DNA of 64,000 nt. Origin: JADHUC01 sp964617665 (GTDB lineage: Bacteria; Planctomycetota; Planctomycetia; Pirellulales; Pirellulaceae). This document shows positions 46,101 through 53,199 of this stretch, piece by piece (position 1 is the stretch's first letter; every line of letters begins with the position of its first letter). The position numbers were made by a program, and so were the translations under genes. The notes under the pieces were generated by a model. It was not told the DNA's origin. It saw nothing but the letters and a program-made list of their open reading frames with translations, and made no database searches. The stretch covers positions 1 through 64,000 of the forward strand of contig CAZUAH010000011.1 in NCBI GenBank assembly GCA_964617665.1, given 5' to 3'.

Positions 46101-48486
46101 ATCTCGCACACGCCACGATGTCCAAGTCACCGTCTTCGTCGAGGTCAGCGAGCACCACAGACCGGGGATGATCGAAGGAGTTCGTAAGTACGTGTTTCTG
46201 ATACGTGAGTTCTACCGAGTCATATTCGTACCAGGCAATACTGTCGGACGTGCTGCCCGCGACAGCGAAATCAACATCGCCATCCCCATCCAGATCGCCG
46301 GGAAATACGGCCTCGGCACCGTCGAAGCTGCCATCGATCAAGTGCATGGTGAAGTCGGGGACTTGCTCTGCACGCATGCTGAGCGCGTTTGTGCTGAAGT
46401 CCGGATAGAAGGCGACGCCGTTGCCGACGTTCAAGCCTTCTCGCCAAGTGAATTCGCCGTTCCGTGAGTCAAAGGTCACTATCTCATATTCATCGCCGAA
46501 ATCCGGCCGGTATCCATCGGCCAGGTCCAATTCCAGGCTTCCGCCTAATTCGGCCGTGCCAGCAACCACGAGTTGACCGTGTTCTGCTCCTGCCGTCAGC
46601 CCGCCGATCGTAAGTGTTAGTTTCCCGTCTGAGGTTTGCGTGAAATCCCCGTTCACGGCCAGAGTGGCCGGAGTGCCCTCGACGGTGACATGCCCAGCGT
46701 TGCTCAGTCCGCCATTGACCGTACCACTGCCAGTAAGCGTACTTCCGGCGTCCAGATTCAGTTGACTGACTTCAATGACGCCGGGCGAGGCAATCGTGAC
46801 CAGCGTTCCCGTGAGCGTCGCTGTGGACTGAGGCAGGAGAAGCGTTCCCTCCACAGAAAAGGTCACCCGTTGGTCTGCGACGCCAGTCAGAGACGAAAGA
46901 TCAATGGTGCCATTGTCTGCCACCGTGAATGCTCGTGTCTTGGCTGTGCTGCCATCAAAGGCAGTTTGCGATGAAAGATCTAGAAGACTATCGAGCCCTG
47001 AAGAAAGCGAATGTATGGAGCCCCCGAGCATCGTAGGCATTCCGCTCAAATCTACACGACCACCGCTGGTCGCGCGGATGAACAAATCTGACCTGTTCGC
47101 CGTGCTGCCCGCGAGCGTGGTCACGTTGCCCAGGTCCAGCACGCTACCGGCGCCGTCGGCTTCGAGGGTGACGTCGAGGAAGGTCCCCGCTACCGGGTGT
47201 GTATAGCTGGATAATGATGGCAGCGAGAGTACGCCTCCCGAAGAAGCGGACAGACTGACGCTCTCGATTGTGGCCAAGTTGGGCGCCAGGATTCGGCCGC
47301 CCCCGCGCACCTTGACGGATGAACCACGCGGCGAGGTAAGATACAGCCAAAGATGTCCGCGGTAGGATGCCAACGAAGTCAGATCGATCTCATCTCCATC
47401 ACCGTCGACGGATAAATGTACCAGTCCATCTTCGATGCTTGTCACGCCGCTGAGATCCACCTTGCCGCCGTTGCTGGCACGGACAAATAGGTCCGAATTA
47501 TTGGCCGTGCTTCCAGCAAGCGTGGTCACGTTGCCAAGGTCCAGCACGCTGCCTGCGCCATCGGCTTCGAGTGTGACGTCCAGCATGACTCCCGTCGCCG
47601 TGTGTGTATAGCTGGATAACGAGGGCAACGAGAGTATGCCTCCCGCAGAAGCGGACAGACTGACACTTTCTATTGTGGTCAAGTTGGGCGCCAGGATTCG
47701 GCCGCCCCCGCGCACCTTGACGGATGAACCACGCGGTGAGGTAAGATACAGCCAAAGATGTCCACGGTAGGATGTCAACGAAGTCAGATCGATCTCATCT
47801 CCGTCGCCGTCGACCGACAAATGCACCAGTCCTCCTTCGATACTGGTCGTACCGCTGAGATCCACTTTGCCGCCGTTGCTCGCACGGATAAATAGGTCCG
47901 AACCATTGGCCATGCTTCCCGTAACGGTGGTCACGTTGCCAAGATTCACTAAGCTACCGACCCCATCAGCCTCAATTCGAACGTCTGTGGATATCGAGGT
48001 TGCGGCATGTGTATAGCTCGTCAGCTCTGGGAGGTTGATTACTCCTCCGTTTCTGGCAATCAGGTTCGCGCTGTCGACATCTGTAACGCCATTTGCCACC
48101 AAAGATGCTGCTGGTCCGTCAGCAATGAGTGTTGCTTGGGCTTCAATCGTGAGACCCGCGGAAAGAACTGAAGCTCCGTTGACTGTCAGCGTTCCTCCCG
48201 CAATGACAAATGCCTCGTGGCTTTGCAGACGGTTGACTGTAGTGTTTCCGGAGGGATGGGTTATTGTGACATCGTTAGCGACATCGATGACGACATCGTC
48301 GCTCGCGCTGGGCAACTCATCCGTGTCCCAGTTCAAGGGATCCAGCCACGAGGTTGCGTCACCGCCGCCGTCCCAGTTTACGGTGGCCAGCAAACGTCTG
48401 TCTTCAAGGGACTCGAACAAGAGCCGTCGAAATCGTCTGCGGCGGATATTGCGCGGTAGCTCGCGTCGCGTGAGTTGCGGTCTCAT
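37189..48486 (-). CDS. Giant (3765-residue) surface protein with FG-GAP, CARDB, RHS/YD, dockerin-like and metzincin-like parts
   Basis: ATG 48486 is chosen (GGGAGAG upstream); GTG at 48513 is also in frame. The N-terminus is basic (RRRRFRRLLFESLEDRRLLA), the planctomycete giant-protein leader. In order, approximately: three 135-residue repeats (150-500), FG-GAP blades (710-1050), beta-helix (1430-1660), CARDB (1750-1870), pre-peptidase C-terminal-like (1870-1970), RHS/YD repeats (2260-3070) ending in the core SIRARSYEAAIGRFISVDP. A tip of lower G+C follows (3080-3200), then an Asp-rich beta domain (3205-3380), an FN3-like domain, a dockerin-like segment (DVDDSGYVSPVDVLMQINYI), and finally VMHELGHLLGYGHSDERDLM. 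That last part is a HExxHxxGxxH zinc motif of metzincin proteases near 3710. It is probably secreted and attached at the surface. A protease or toxin role is inferred, not shown. Confidence 0.85.
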   Translation of the reverse strand: MRPQLTRRELPRNIRRRRFRRLLFESLEDRRLLATVNWDGGGDATSWLDPLNWDTDELPSASDDVVIDVANDVTITHPSGNTTVNRLQSHEAFVIAGGTLTVNGASVLSAGLTIEAQATLIADGPAASLVANGVTDVDSANLIARNGGVINLPELTSYTHAATSISTDVRIEADGVGSLVNLGNVTTVTGSMANGSDLFIRASNGGKVDLSGTTSIEGGLVHLSVDGDGDEIDLTSLTSYRGHLWLYLTSPRGSSVKVRGGGRILAPNLTTIESVSLSASAGGILSLPSLSSYTHTATGVMLDVTLEADGAGSVLDLGNVTTLAGSTANNSDLFVRASNGGKVDLSGVTSIEDGLVHLSVDGDGDEIDLTSLASYRGHLWLYLTSPRGSSVKVRGGGRILAPNLATIESVSLSASSGGVLSLPSLSSYTHPVAGTFLDVTLEADGAGSVLDLGNVTTLAGSTANRSDLFIRATSGGRVDLSGMPTMLGGSIHSLSSGLDSLLDLSSQTAFDGSTAKTRAFTVADNGTIDLSSLTGVADQRVTFSVEGTLLLPQSTATLTGTLVTIASPGVIEVSQLNLDAGSTLTGSGTVNGGLSNAGHVTVEGTPATLAVNGDFTQTSDGKLTLTIGGLTAGAEHGQLVVAGTAELGGSLELDLADGYRPDFGDEYEIVTFDSRNGEFTWREGLNVGNGVAFYPDFSTNALSMRAEQVPDFTMHLIDGSFDGAEAVFPGDLDGDGDVDFAVAGSTSDSIAWYEYDSVELTYQKHVLTNSFDHPRSVVLADLDEDGDLDIVACARYADEIAWWENEPQGFVTKHTIASGFDGPRNVVVADLDADADLDVIVSGQYADEIAWWENDGALGFTKRMVDASFDGPTGLAVADVDDDGHNDVVAVATGSLAVAWWQNDGTQSFTRHVIGTQLVTGQHVQVADLDDDGHLDIVASGFDSDDLAIFFQGSEHLFTRQTIAEGWNGSQWISVADMDADDDLDIVAGADNGDRVGWWENRGNRVYHKALIDTAFNGASGVFATDMDGDGDVDILGAADDGDDIAWWENDLLDRPRVIQMTPPVAGAVAQGPDSVIVRLTEDVDPTTVTADTFLLAEAGEDGQLGSADDVPIVADSITYHSDQRLATFQMASALADGLYQVTLTDEVTDLDGVPLDGEGNYQTPPPSRLPSGDGQPGGDFVAAFWVDSSVPTNPERLRSASHTVGLQSTDDTVDIVWTAAHDTQSGLAGYHAGWDFSADSDPTQFGLLPAATTSITSPPLGDGDSHFFHLIAVDRAGNLSEARHFGPISIENGGPVVHATFPEAGQTVSVPPLEIAVQFLDDDVASETLTPTTFLVERSGGDRTFGDGNETQIVDTDGIIDFDPDTRTAAFITTGPLSQDMYRIVLRDSITDQDGNALDGDNDGVPGGDHIVQFDYSTRQEVSGALDADTSWRGLIVVTGTVTVAEGVTLTMEPGTTVKVDGSHRINVNGELSAEGTREYPVVFTSYRDDTVRGDSNGDGDATAPRRADWGGLYTTGRGAHIELDHAVVRFANYGVETLAHDSSWRVSNSIISDNNIGLGAHHRQGLSAELVNTVVANNWKTGIYFHEYFGGIVRNCTIVGNGFANGWAAAGVHQVGSLFMENTIVAFNRNGFDSNAQPDLDIKNSLFYNPAGKELKFRGGFTSDVLDHNSNIVADPRFVSFEAGDYELDQGSPAIDSGRGIGAPRYDLLGRPRHDDPGMANVGSGFPAYVDMGAFERQTDTTPVDLVVTHVAVPEPRSVQQGDPLTVSWTVANNGQRLAEGPWEDAVYLSQDASVDPSDILLGTVKHSGGLAFGQSYTESLATTVPAAAGMQYVLVRTNHTRTVRESTEVNNIGVSAQPLEVGVANSELDTPLASSLTRGDWQYFRFDASAGNSIRFTVDAVTDSATIGLYFRQGTIPTLQQHDQAVTTYKDPDPELLAADPLDATYYIGVYGQWIRGGQTDFTLTASMTDLQLDSVSPTTAGNTGNVTFEVVGENLTDAATVVLVAPDGVTQIEADSVRSDESTQLYATFDLVDAAPDAYDVVVTTDMGQRRLDDAITVTAAGQGEFFLHLGIPSRTRPGRTATLTLTYGNGGTADVLSPMITLTSDDDMQWRVPDTDVFVAGPYFQLMALSSDGPANILRPGQVETYDVKIRTPFRSATLPYASYYLTTDAAGVIDWDDIQEASRPAHTSPEVWDIVWANMESNVGSTWGDYVAMLGENAAYLDDLGQSVRDVSSLFDFEVLQASGLSPYSALASSTDVSLNAPGLPIVFHRTFGASLNARNSLGTLGYGWTHNYDIYLRETTDGTVLVYQPTGGFRAFRVTEDGNYDAQAGDYGTLTATGDGGFSLREKNGTVYRFDADLLLASISDPNGNTVTATHTDERLAQLEHSSGQSLDLHYDASGRLERLVDHTGREVMYQYDATGEHLLFVTKPGDREASYQYDMGVEPATTHALLSISYPDDTYRYYEYDSQGRLSREHLGAGAQAIQYAYDSVGTLTATDLAGARSRQFFDARGRIVQTEDPLDRISRLEYDASGQLVRTIRPDGIGAEYEYDGQGNMIRSTDAMGYSTDFGYDTEFGNLLWFRDARGNTTHYGFDANGNLTSITYPNATAETFNVELFGNVSQSTNRRGQSIGYAHDEDGLLVQKDYPNGISVEYTYDDHGNILTAVDASGVITMQYDTSDRLTRIEYPSGRFLEYTYDAGGRRTQIVDQDGFATNYEYDALGRLDRLTEADRELVIDYTYDEVGRLAREDKGNGTYTTYQYDDAWQLLSMVNYAPDSSVQSHFHYTYDELGRRDSMSTHYGTWTYKYDLTDQLIHATLESTDHNIPIQDLSYEYDTVGNRIRTVINGEVVQYSTNSVNQYMSVGSTTYEYDADGSLAAKNDGTSVWTYEFDYNNRLVTLSHADAAIEYEYNALGHQSAIIEDGKRTELLLDPSFFGNIVATYDADDVIMSRYIHGNTLIATSDGSNDLSYVGHNALGHTIERTNSSGNIVSSASIDPFGNRLTDGGVDSDVLGFLSAYGVRQDPSGLYSIRARSYEAAIGRFISVDPHEIPGSNLYTYAKNSPVTRVDIDGFKDIKFEDLYNSIKSGWQAGEAWNDYIETSRKFIRGEASQLDLIHDWGVAGVKTLMLFPNPLSNYVDPDRWDQFTKRLGDWWYDPDRDLPYFLICEIDPEACDDFCSLFPDLCDNDIPNFPSWTPEDKFGPVGFDAIGTPASQLRQYVIADDTFEYRIDFWNDPTAEVPTQDALIIDQLDANLDWSTLSFTNFGFLKWNVDLPGGQVIDAQVDMRPDMNLLVNVEGTFDPETGEIRWWFQAVDPDTGDYPEDPYAGFLPPFNEETQYELGWVEYTVKPKADLKTGDQIENLALVQFDFVGPFNPAPKDENGGPLPWVNTIDAAIPEDASHVEPLPTVTTESSFTVRWTGQDDDGGSGISSYDIYYRVDDDDLSVDDEYLLWLDDTAATEATFDLGEKGHRYSFYAVATDNVGHQEAAPVEADARIMMVHNRWQNALNRFDVDDSGYVSPVDVLMQINYINSHLGDLELPTTQESPPPFYDASGNGLCTAEDVLLVIMEIDRQLSAGAELHVDANREGLPNHPEDAISTIPLASLDPVIDAAISRLQPSLDATATEHLRQVTWEIIDLPGSLLGWATANHVYLDSDAAGYGWFVDPTPMDDTEFSSIHSTNELTAWLASQSHDRVDLLTTVMHELGHLLGYGHSDERDLMHETLPLGTRRLPGDMFDIDFIDEPGDIEATDAFFQSLEI
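47030..48035 (-). repeat. Tandem repeats of 405 bases (135 residues) in the giant gene
   Basis: The segment gggcgccaggattcggccgc recurs at 47281 and 47686, a period of 405 bases or 135 codons. The surrounding sequence of both units is nearly identical, including SYRGHLWLYLTSPRGSSVKV and GRILAPNL. A third, more diverged unit lies towards the N-terminus (SYTH near 48010) and a partial unit at the other end. Homology at DNA level suggests recent expansion or contraction. Confidence 0.8.
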
Positions 48487-48939
48487 GAAAGGTCTCTCCC
48501 GAGTCAAGAACACCCATCAAAGCGGGCATTGCGGTCTCACCAATGTTAATTGGGCTTCGTAAAATCCGCAATCGTGGGAGAAATCACAATCGAACGGAAA
48601 AGAGGAGGCTTCGTAGAAACCGCGGCATGTGCCGATCGGCTCAAGCCAAGAAACGCGCACGGAGAGCTCGCAAACAGGCCTGCATCTGCGGCAGCGCTTA
48701 CGCGCGGACAGAAATGCCCCACTTCGAGATCTCAAAGCTGCCACGTGCCGGACAGACAACGAGGCCAAGACACCAGCGGGCTCCCTTCACTGTCTGATTA
48801 GTTACGGGGCTCTGTCTCGCAAGAGCCGGCAAGACAGTGCGTTTCCAGGCCAGAGCCTGGAAACGAGATTGCTGTTCTCGAAGGCAAATGGGCCATCGGC
48901 GTCCATTCCAACACTCTGGGTGCACCATCTCAACAGACG
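48487..48939. other. Intergenic region upstream of the giant gene, holding a dispersed repeat
   Basis: This 453-base gap has no supported gene. Two 17-base direct copies (ggcttcgtaaaatccgc at 48553-48569 and ggcttcgtagaaaccgc at 48607-48623) are 54 bases apart, upstream of the giant gene's start; they could be operator sites. A dispersed repeat lies at 48806-48869. Short frames on the plus strand have arginine-rich, domain-free translations. Confidence 0.5.
48806..48869. repeat. Dispersed 64-base repeat, second copy
   Basis: It aligns without gaps to 10327-10390, with 54 of 64 identical positions and an invariant centre caagagccggcaagaca. It ends with a palindromic part (ccaggccagagcctgg). 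It carries no gene. Confidence 0.7.
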
Positions 48940-51900
48940 CTACTCAATTTCCATCACTACGCGGAGACCTACGTTGAAGACTTTCTGCCAAGATGGATAG
49001 TTTTGGCGGAAGGCGGAACGGGCTCGCTTCGGGCGGTCGTAGAACGAGCCGCCACGTACGACCTTTGCACCAGCGGCGTTGGGGGCGTCGCGGCCATCGC
49101 GGGAATTGTACGGATAGGGGCGATAGGCCGTGAGAGTCCATTCCGCGACGTTTCCGTGCATATCACACAGGCCCCATGCGTTGGGTGTGTATCGGCCGAC
49201 GTGGCCGGTGACTACGGCGCTATCGTTGACGGCGTCGATTGTGGGAATCCACTTGGGCGAGTCGCGTCGTGTCAGGTTGTTCAACTGTTGGTCGGCCAGG
49301 TTGGCGAACTTGCCAAAGTCCACATCGCAGTCGCCAAAATTCATCGGCGTATCCGTGCCGGCACGGCAGGCGTATTCCCATTGAGCTTCGGTCGGCAGCG
49401 TGATCTGTTGGCCGGTCTTTTGCGACAGCCACTTGCAGAACCTCATGGCACGATCCCAGGATAGCCGAATGACCGGTTGCCGACCATGATCGACGGCCAC
49501 GCCGCGACTGCTGTGGTCCTTGTTGAATATGCTGATGTAGCCCACGTCGTGCGTCGGATCGGATGCGGCAAACTGCTCGTTTGTCACCTCGAACTTGCCC
49601 ATGTAAAACGGTTTGTCGATCTTGACCGTGGTCTGTGGATACTCGTCCACATAGCCGTCGAAGGAACCCATGACGAATTCGCCGGCCGGCACCAGCACCA
49701 GATCCATGGTGACGCCCTCGGCAAGCTCGAGCTGCACATTGGTTTCGAGACCGACCGCACTCTGGCGTCGCTCCGCATCGGCCGCATCGAACGGCCAATT
49801 GCGGACATTCAACTTCTGTGGTTTCTGCTCCGGCACCGGTGTGGGCTTGACGAAGTCGGGGCGTTCCGGTGGTGGCGTGGGGTATTCTTCGGGGTTCTCG
49901 CAGCGGCTAGCGAATAGGGTTCGCATTTCTAGTCGCTTTGCCTCTCGGTCCGAATGGTTGCCGCCGCGATGCTCGTGCCAGGTACCGTGGTCCGGCACGT
50001 TCAAGTCGATCCAGGTGAACAAACGATCCCAAGCTTCTATATCCAGTTCGACGCCATGATGGCCTTTGGTCAGCATCTGTATTAGCTCGCTGACACTGGC
50101 ATGATACTCCAGCGGCTTTTGCAGGAAGTAATCGCTTTCGGGCCCCGGACGTCGCACGTAAGGATGCAAAGCGACGTACGACGGCGTGAAATTCCGGAAG
50201 GTACTGGGCCGGTCGCCAACCAGATTCGGCCGATCGTTGTGTTTGCCGTCATGGCAACCGACACAGTGCTTGTCCAAAACCGGCTGTACTTCACGTTTGA
50301 AACTGAACGGTCGTGCGGGACCGTACCAGGGCGTCATCTCGGACGGGGCCCGCTCCATGGCCAGAGTTGGCTTCGACGGTGGCGAGGTATTCTGGCTCTC
50401 GTGGCAGCCCGTACACGAAAGGACTTCGCCGGGCATGGCCGTGTACCAGCTTCGCATGATTTGCAGCGCCCGGCCGTTTTCGTCTAGCGGCTGGACGGCG
50501 ATCGGCACATTGGCCGGCACTTTGAAGCTGGCCGAACCGTCCTTTTCAACCGGGACCGTGCCGAGAATGCGGCGCGCGTCCCAAGGACCGTCGATGCCAA
50601 TGTGGATGTGTCCGCCCATGCCGTTATAGGCATAGTGGAATTCGTAGATTCGTAGCGATTTCACGGTGCCTCGGGGAACGCCTTTCAGCCCGTCGCCCGA
50701 ATAGATGTCGGACAAGTAAATCGTGGCGTCCGACTGGCTGAGATCGACGCGATCCTTGAGGACCGGTGGTGTTGGCGTTTCTCGCAACGGCACGGGTTCG
50801 AACAGCACGTTTCCGGGCTGCTCCTTGATCAGCACCATATTGTCGAAGATGTCGACCAAGTAGATGCCCCACAGCGACTGGGCCGTCGGCTGCATGGCCA
50901 CCAAGAAGTACTTGTCACTCAGAGGATACGGGTGCAGGAACTTGGGCCATGAGTTGTTGACGATCGCGTCGCCAATGTTCGGTTCGACTTTCACGCCGTA
51001 GCCAGGGATCCGCTGCACGGCTCCATCGGCCTGATGGCGTCCCAGTGCCGGATCGAAAACCAGCAATTCGCCCATGCGCGGCACGCCGTGGTGGCCTGAA
51101 ATAACTGCCACGACCTTCGTCGGATGCTCCGGAATGGGCCGTGCGTAGAAGGTCGAATTCGGCCACGGCGAGTTGCTACCGTAGTACTGCATCTGGTTCG
51201 TGCCGTCTGGGTTCATCGAAAACAGCAGGCGCGTGAAGTAATGAGGAGAATCGGAATACTCCCAACGCGTGTAGAGAATTCGCCCGTCATTCAACACCGT
51301 TGGGCACCAGTTGTGGTCTTGATCGAAACAGAGCTGGCGAGTGTTCGCCCCGTCCGCGTCCATGATGAACAGGTTGGCCACGGCGTTTCCGCCACCCACA
51401 CACGGCACGCCTTGAAAGCAGCGAGTCGAATCAAAGATGATTCGACCATCGGGCAGGTAGCAGGCGTCGTAGTTATCCACGTCGGGATGCACGCCTGGCG
51501 TTACTTGACGCAGGCCCTCTCCCTCCGCACCAATTTCCCAGATCTGAAACCGATTGTGATCTCCGATCATAGAAAACAGCATTCGGTCCGCATCGAAATG
51601 CAAATCGACATCGCCGACGAAAATGTCTCTCTCGGGTTTGAACAGTGTCGTGAGTCTTCCGTCCGGACGTATCGGCGACAGAACGGCAATTTCGTTGTTG
51701 AAGCCAGAACGAGATAAGGCACAGTTGCCTTGCCAGTTCTGTGGCAGCCCCATATTGGGCGCGTTCGCGTTGCGTCTGACTAACAGTAGACGATCGAAGT
51801 CGAGCAGCGGGTTGGCCAGCAAGGCCTCCCTCTGCAGCTCTTGAAATCGTTCCACCAGCGCGGGAATCCGTTTTGTGAGACTGCCGTCGCCGCTTGCCAG

Positions 51901-52962
51901 GGCCTTTTCAATGTCGGTCGCTTGACGTTCCAGATCGTCGACCTGTTTTAGATATTGAGTAGCCTTCTTGTACTGGCCGGGGTAGCTGCCGCTCAGATCG
52001 TGGATAGCCAACCGAAGCGCATCGAAACTGATCTGCTTCATCTCGGCCGTACGGTGCCGGAACAGGCACACCTTCGAGAACAATTCGAGCCAAGCGACGT
52101 CGTCCGGTTTCGTACCGGCATCCTTCAGTGATTGTAGCTGGCCACGCAGGCTTTCTCCTTCGCGACCGCAATCTCGAATCGCCCGGTCGACCATTTCCTC
52201 GGTCAGTTGAAGATTGTCGGGCGAAGCGAACCATTCCAAATGTCGATTGCCCGACAAGTAACGTTTCGTCCAACCAGCTTCAAGCGGAAAATCCGCTTCG
52301 AGCTGTTTCCACGCATCCAGCAAAGGATCAGAAGGCTGCGCGGACGGATTCAAAGTGAAGAAGAAACCGTGCCCGCCGCCGTTGTTGTAGATCTTCATCA
52401 GCAGGCGGTTCTCGCCTGCCTTGAATTCTAGTTCGGCACGATCCTGGTTTGCTCCCGGGCCTCGCGGAACGTCGTGCGAGATGACTTGCTTGCCGTTCAA
52501 CCACACGACCAGCCCATCATCGCTGCCAAAGCCTGACGGAATTGAGGCGGCCTGCTTCGAAGTGATGGTTCTGAACAGATACGTCGGCCCTCGGCCACCG
52601 TCAGTCGGTAAACCGTGGACTCGACCGTCCGCCCAAGCCGCGTGTTGCTGCCAACGAGGCTTCCCGTCCGGGTCTTTGGAATCCAGATCGATTTTCTCTT
52701 CAGGAAACAGGGCGTCTGCGAAACGGGCGGCCTTCAGCTGACCCGTGGTGAACCATGGCCCCAATTCTATCGGCTGCGGTTCAGCAGCTTCCTCTTTGGG
52801 CATGGTGAAGTTAGCCCGTGTAGCCAACATGGTCTCGGGCCAAGTGGCTTTCTTCACGTACTGTTTGCCGTCGTCGGCCACAGCAGCGGAGCCCAGGATC
52901 GTCAGCATCCAGACGGGGATGAAACAAAAAAGCATGGCGAGACAGATCTTGACTCGTGTCAT
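48940..52962 (-). CDS. Exported dihaem protein with hydrazine-synthase-alpha-like and FGE-like domains
   Basis: A 1340-residue protein starting MTRVKICLAMLFCFIPVW (signal peptide), with AGGAAG upstream. Residues about 55-215 form a beta-rich PA14/galactose-binding-like part (SGFGSDDGLVVWLNGKQVIS). About 215-400 is helical. About 430-830 resembles the TolB-like propeller and middle domain of hydrazine synthase alpha (FVGDVDLHFDADRMLFSM, YLPDGRIIFDSTRCFQG, DGRILYTRWEYSD). Two haem c sites follow: CTGCH near 849 and CVGCH near 898. The C-terminal part from about 1075 is a formylglycine-generating-enzyme-like (SUMF1/EgtB/PvdO) domain (MDLVLVPAGEFVMGSFDGYV, TLPTEAQWEYACRAG, WGLCDMHGNVAEWT). It lacks the active-site cysteines of true FGEs. 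It is presumably a periplasmic redox or binding protein; hydrazine chemistry is not implied. Confidence 0.83.
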   Translation of the reverse strand: MTRVKICLAMLFCFIPVWMLTILGSAAVADDGKQYVKKATWPETMLATRANFTMPKEEAAEPQPIELGPWFTTGQLKAARFADALFPEEKIDLDSKDPDGKPRWQQHAAWADGRVHGLPTDGGRGPTYLFRTITSKQAASIPSGFGSDDGLVVWLNGKQVISHDVPRGPGANQDRAELEFKAGENRLLMKIYNNGGGHGFFFTLNPSAQPSDPLLDAWKQLEADFPLEAGWTKRYLSGNRHLEWFASPDNLQLTEEMVDRAIRDCGREGESLRGQLQSLKDAGTKPDDVAWLELFSKVCLFRHRTAEMKQISFDALRLAIHDLSGSYPGQYKKATQYLKQVDDLERQATDIEKALASGDGSLTKRIPALVERFQELQREALLANPLLDFDRLLLVRRNANAPNMGLPQNWQGNCALSRSGFNNEIAVLSPIRPDGRLTTLFKPERDIFVGDVDLHFDADRMLFSMIGDHNRFQIWEIGAEGEGLRQVTPGVHPDVDNYDACYLPDGRIIFDSTRCFQGVPCVGGGNAVANLFIMDADGANTRQLCFDQDHNWCPTVLNDGRILYTRWEYSDSPHYFTRLLFSMNPDGTNQMQYYGSNSPWPNSTFYARPIPEHPTKVVAVISGHHGVPRMGELLVFDPALGRHQADGAVQRIPGYGVKVEPNIGDAIVNNSWPKFLHPYPLSDKYFLVAMQPTAQSLWGIYLVDIFDNMVLIKEQPGNVLFEPVPLRETPTPPVLKDRVDLSQSDATIYLSDIYSGDGLKGVPRGTVKSLRIYEFHYAYNGMGGHIHIGIDGPWDARRILGTVPVEKDGSASFKVPANVPIAVQPLDENGRALQIMRSWYTAMPGEVLSCTGCHESQNTSPPSKPTLAMERAPSEMTPWYGPARPFSFKREVQPVLDKHCVGCHDGKHNDRPNLVGDRPSTFRNFTPSYVALHPYVRRPGPESDYFLQKPLEYHASVSELIQMLTKGHHGVELDIEAWDRLFTWIDLNVPDHGTWHEHRGGNHSDREAKRLEMRTLFASRCENPEEYPTPPPERPDFVKPTPVPEQKPQKLNVRNWPFDAADAERRQSAVGLETNVQLELAEGVTMDLVLVPAGEFVMGSFDGYVDEYPQTTVKIDKPFYMGKFEVTNEQFAASDPTHDVGYISIFNKDHSSRGVAVDHGRQPVIRLSWDRAMRFCKWLSQKTGQQITLPTEAQWEYACRAGTDTPMNFGDCDVDFGKFANLADQQLNNLTRRDSPKWIPTIDAVNDSAVVTGHVGRYTPNAWGLCDMHGNVAEWTLTAYRPYPYNSRDGRDAPNAAGAKVVRGGSFYDRPKRARSAFRQNYPSWQKVFNVGLRVVMEIE

Positions 52963-53111
52963 GGTTCGCTTCCTGGGGAGGTTATGGGTGGGGAAAGGTG
53001 GGTCAACAGGATTCCAAGTTTAACCTGCCGCCGTACCCAAAACCATAGCAATCCACGACGTCTGGTACCGCGTACTCCGCATTTAAGTGAGTGGCGAAAG
53101 AAGATCCACGC

Positions 53112-53170
53112 GTAGCGAAACTCGCCAAGAGTTTCGATGGCCAGCCGAAAGTCTCGGCGACTTCCGCTAC
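53112..53170. repeat. REPIN-like twin hairpin, element 2
   Basis: Arms 53112-53136 and 53146-53170 are inverse complements at 21 of 25 positions. The left arm is GTAG plus stem CGAAACTC, loop GCCAA, stem GAGTTTCG (perfect 8 bp). The right arm, read inversely, is GTAG plus CGGAAGTC, GCCGA, GACTTTCG. It sits downstream of lsrF. It has the same layout as the element at 37101 but with different stem sequences. Confidence 0.75.
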
Positions 53171-53199
53171 GGTGGGCATGAGCTCACCTGTCGCTCGCG

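Noticed and set aside
47030..48035. Possible CRISPR array because of regular repeats
   Set aside because: The units are 405 bases, contiguous and in frame inside a protein gene; there are no short repeats with unique spacers.
48940..50000. FGE-like domain as the activator of the sulfatase at 5926
   Set aside because: The domain lacks the cysteine pair needed for formylglycine formation and is part of an exported haem protein.
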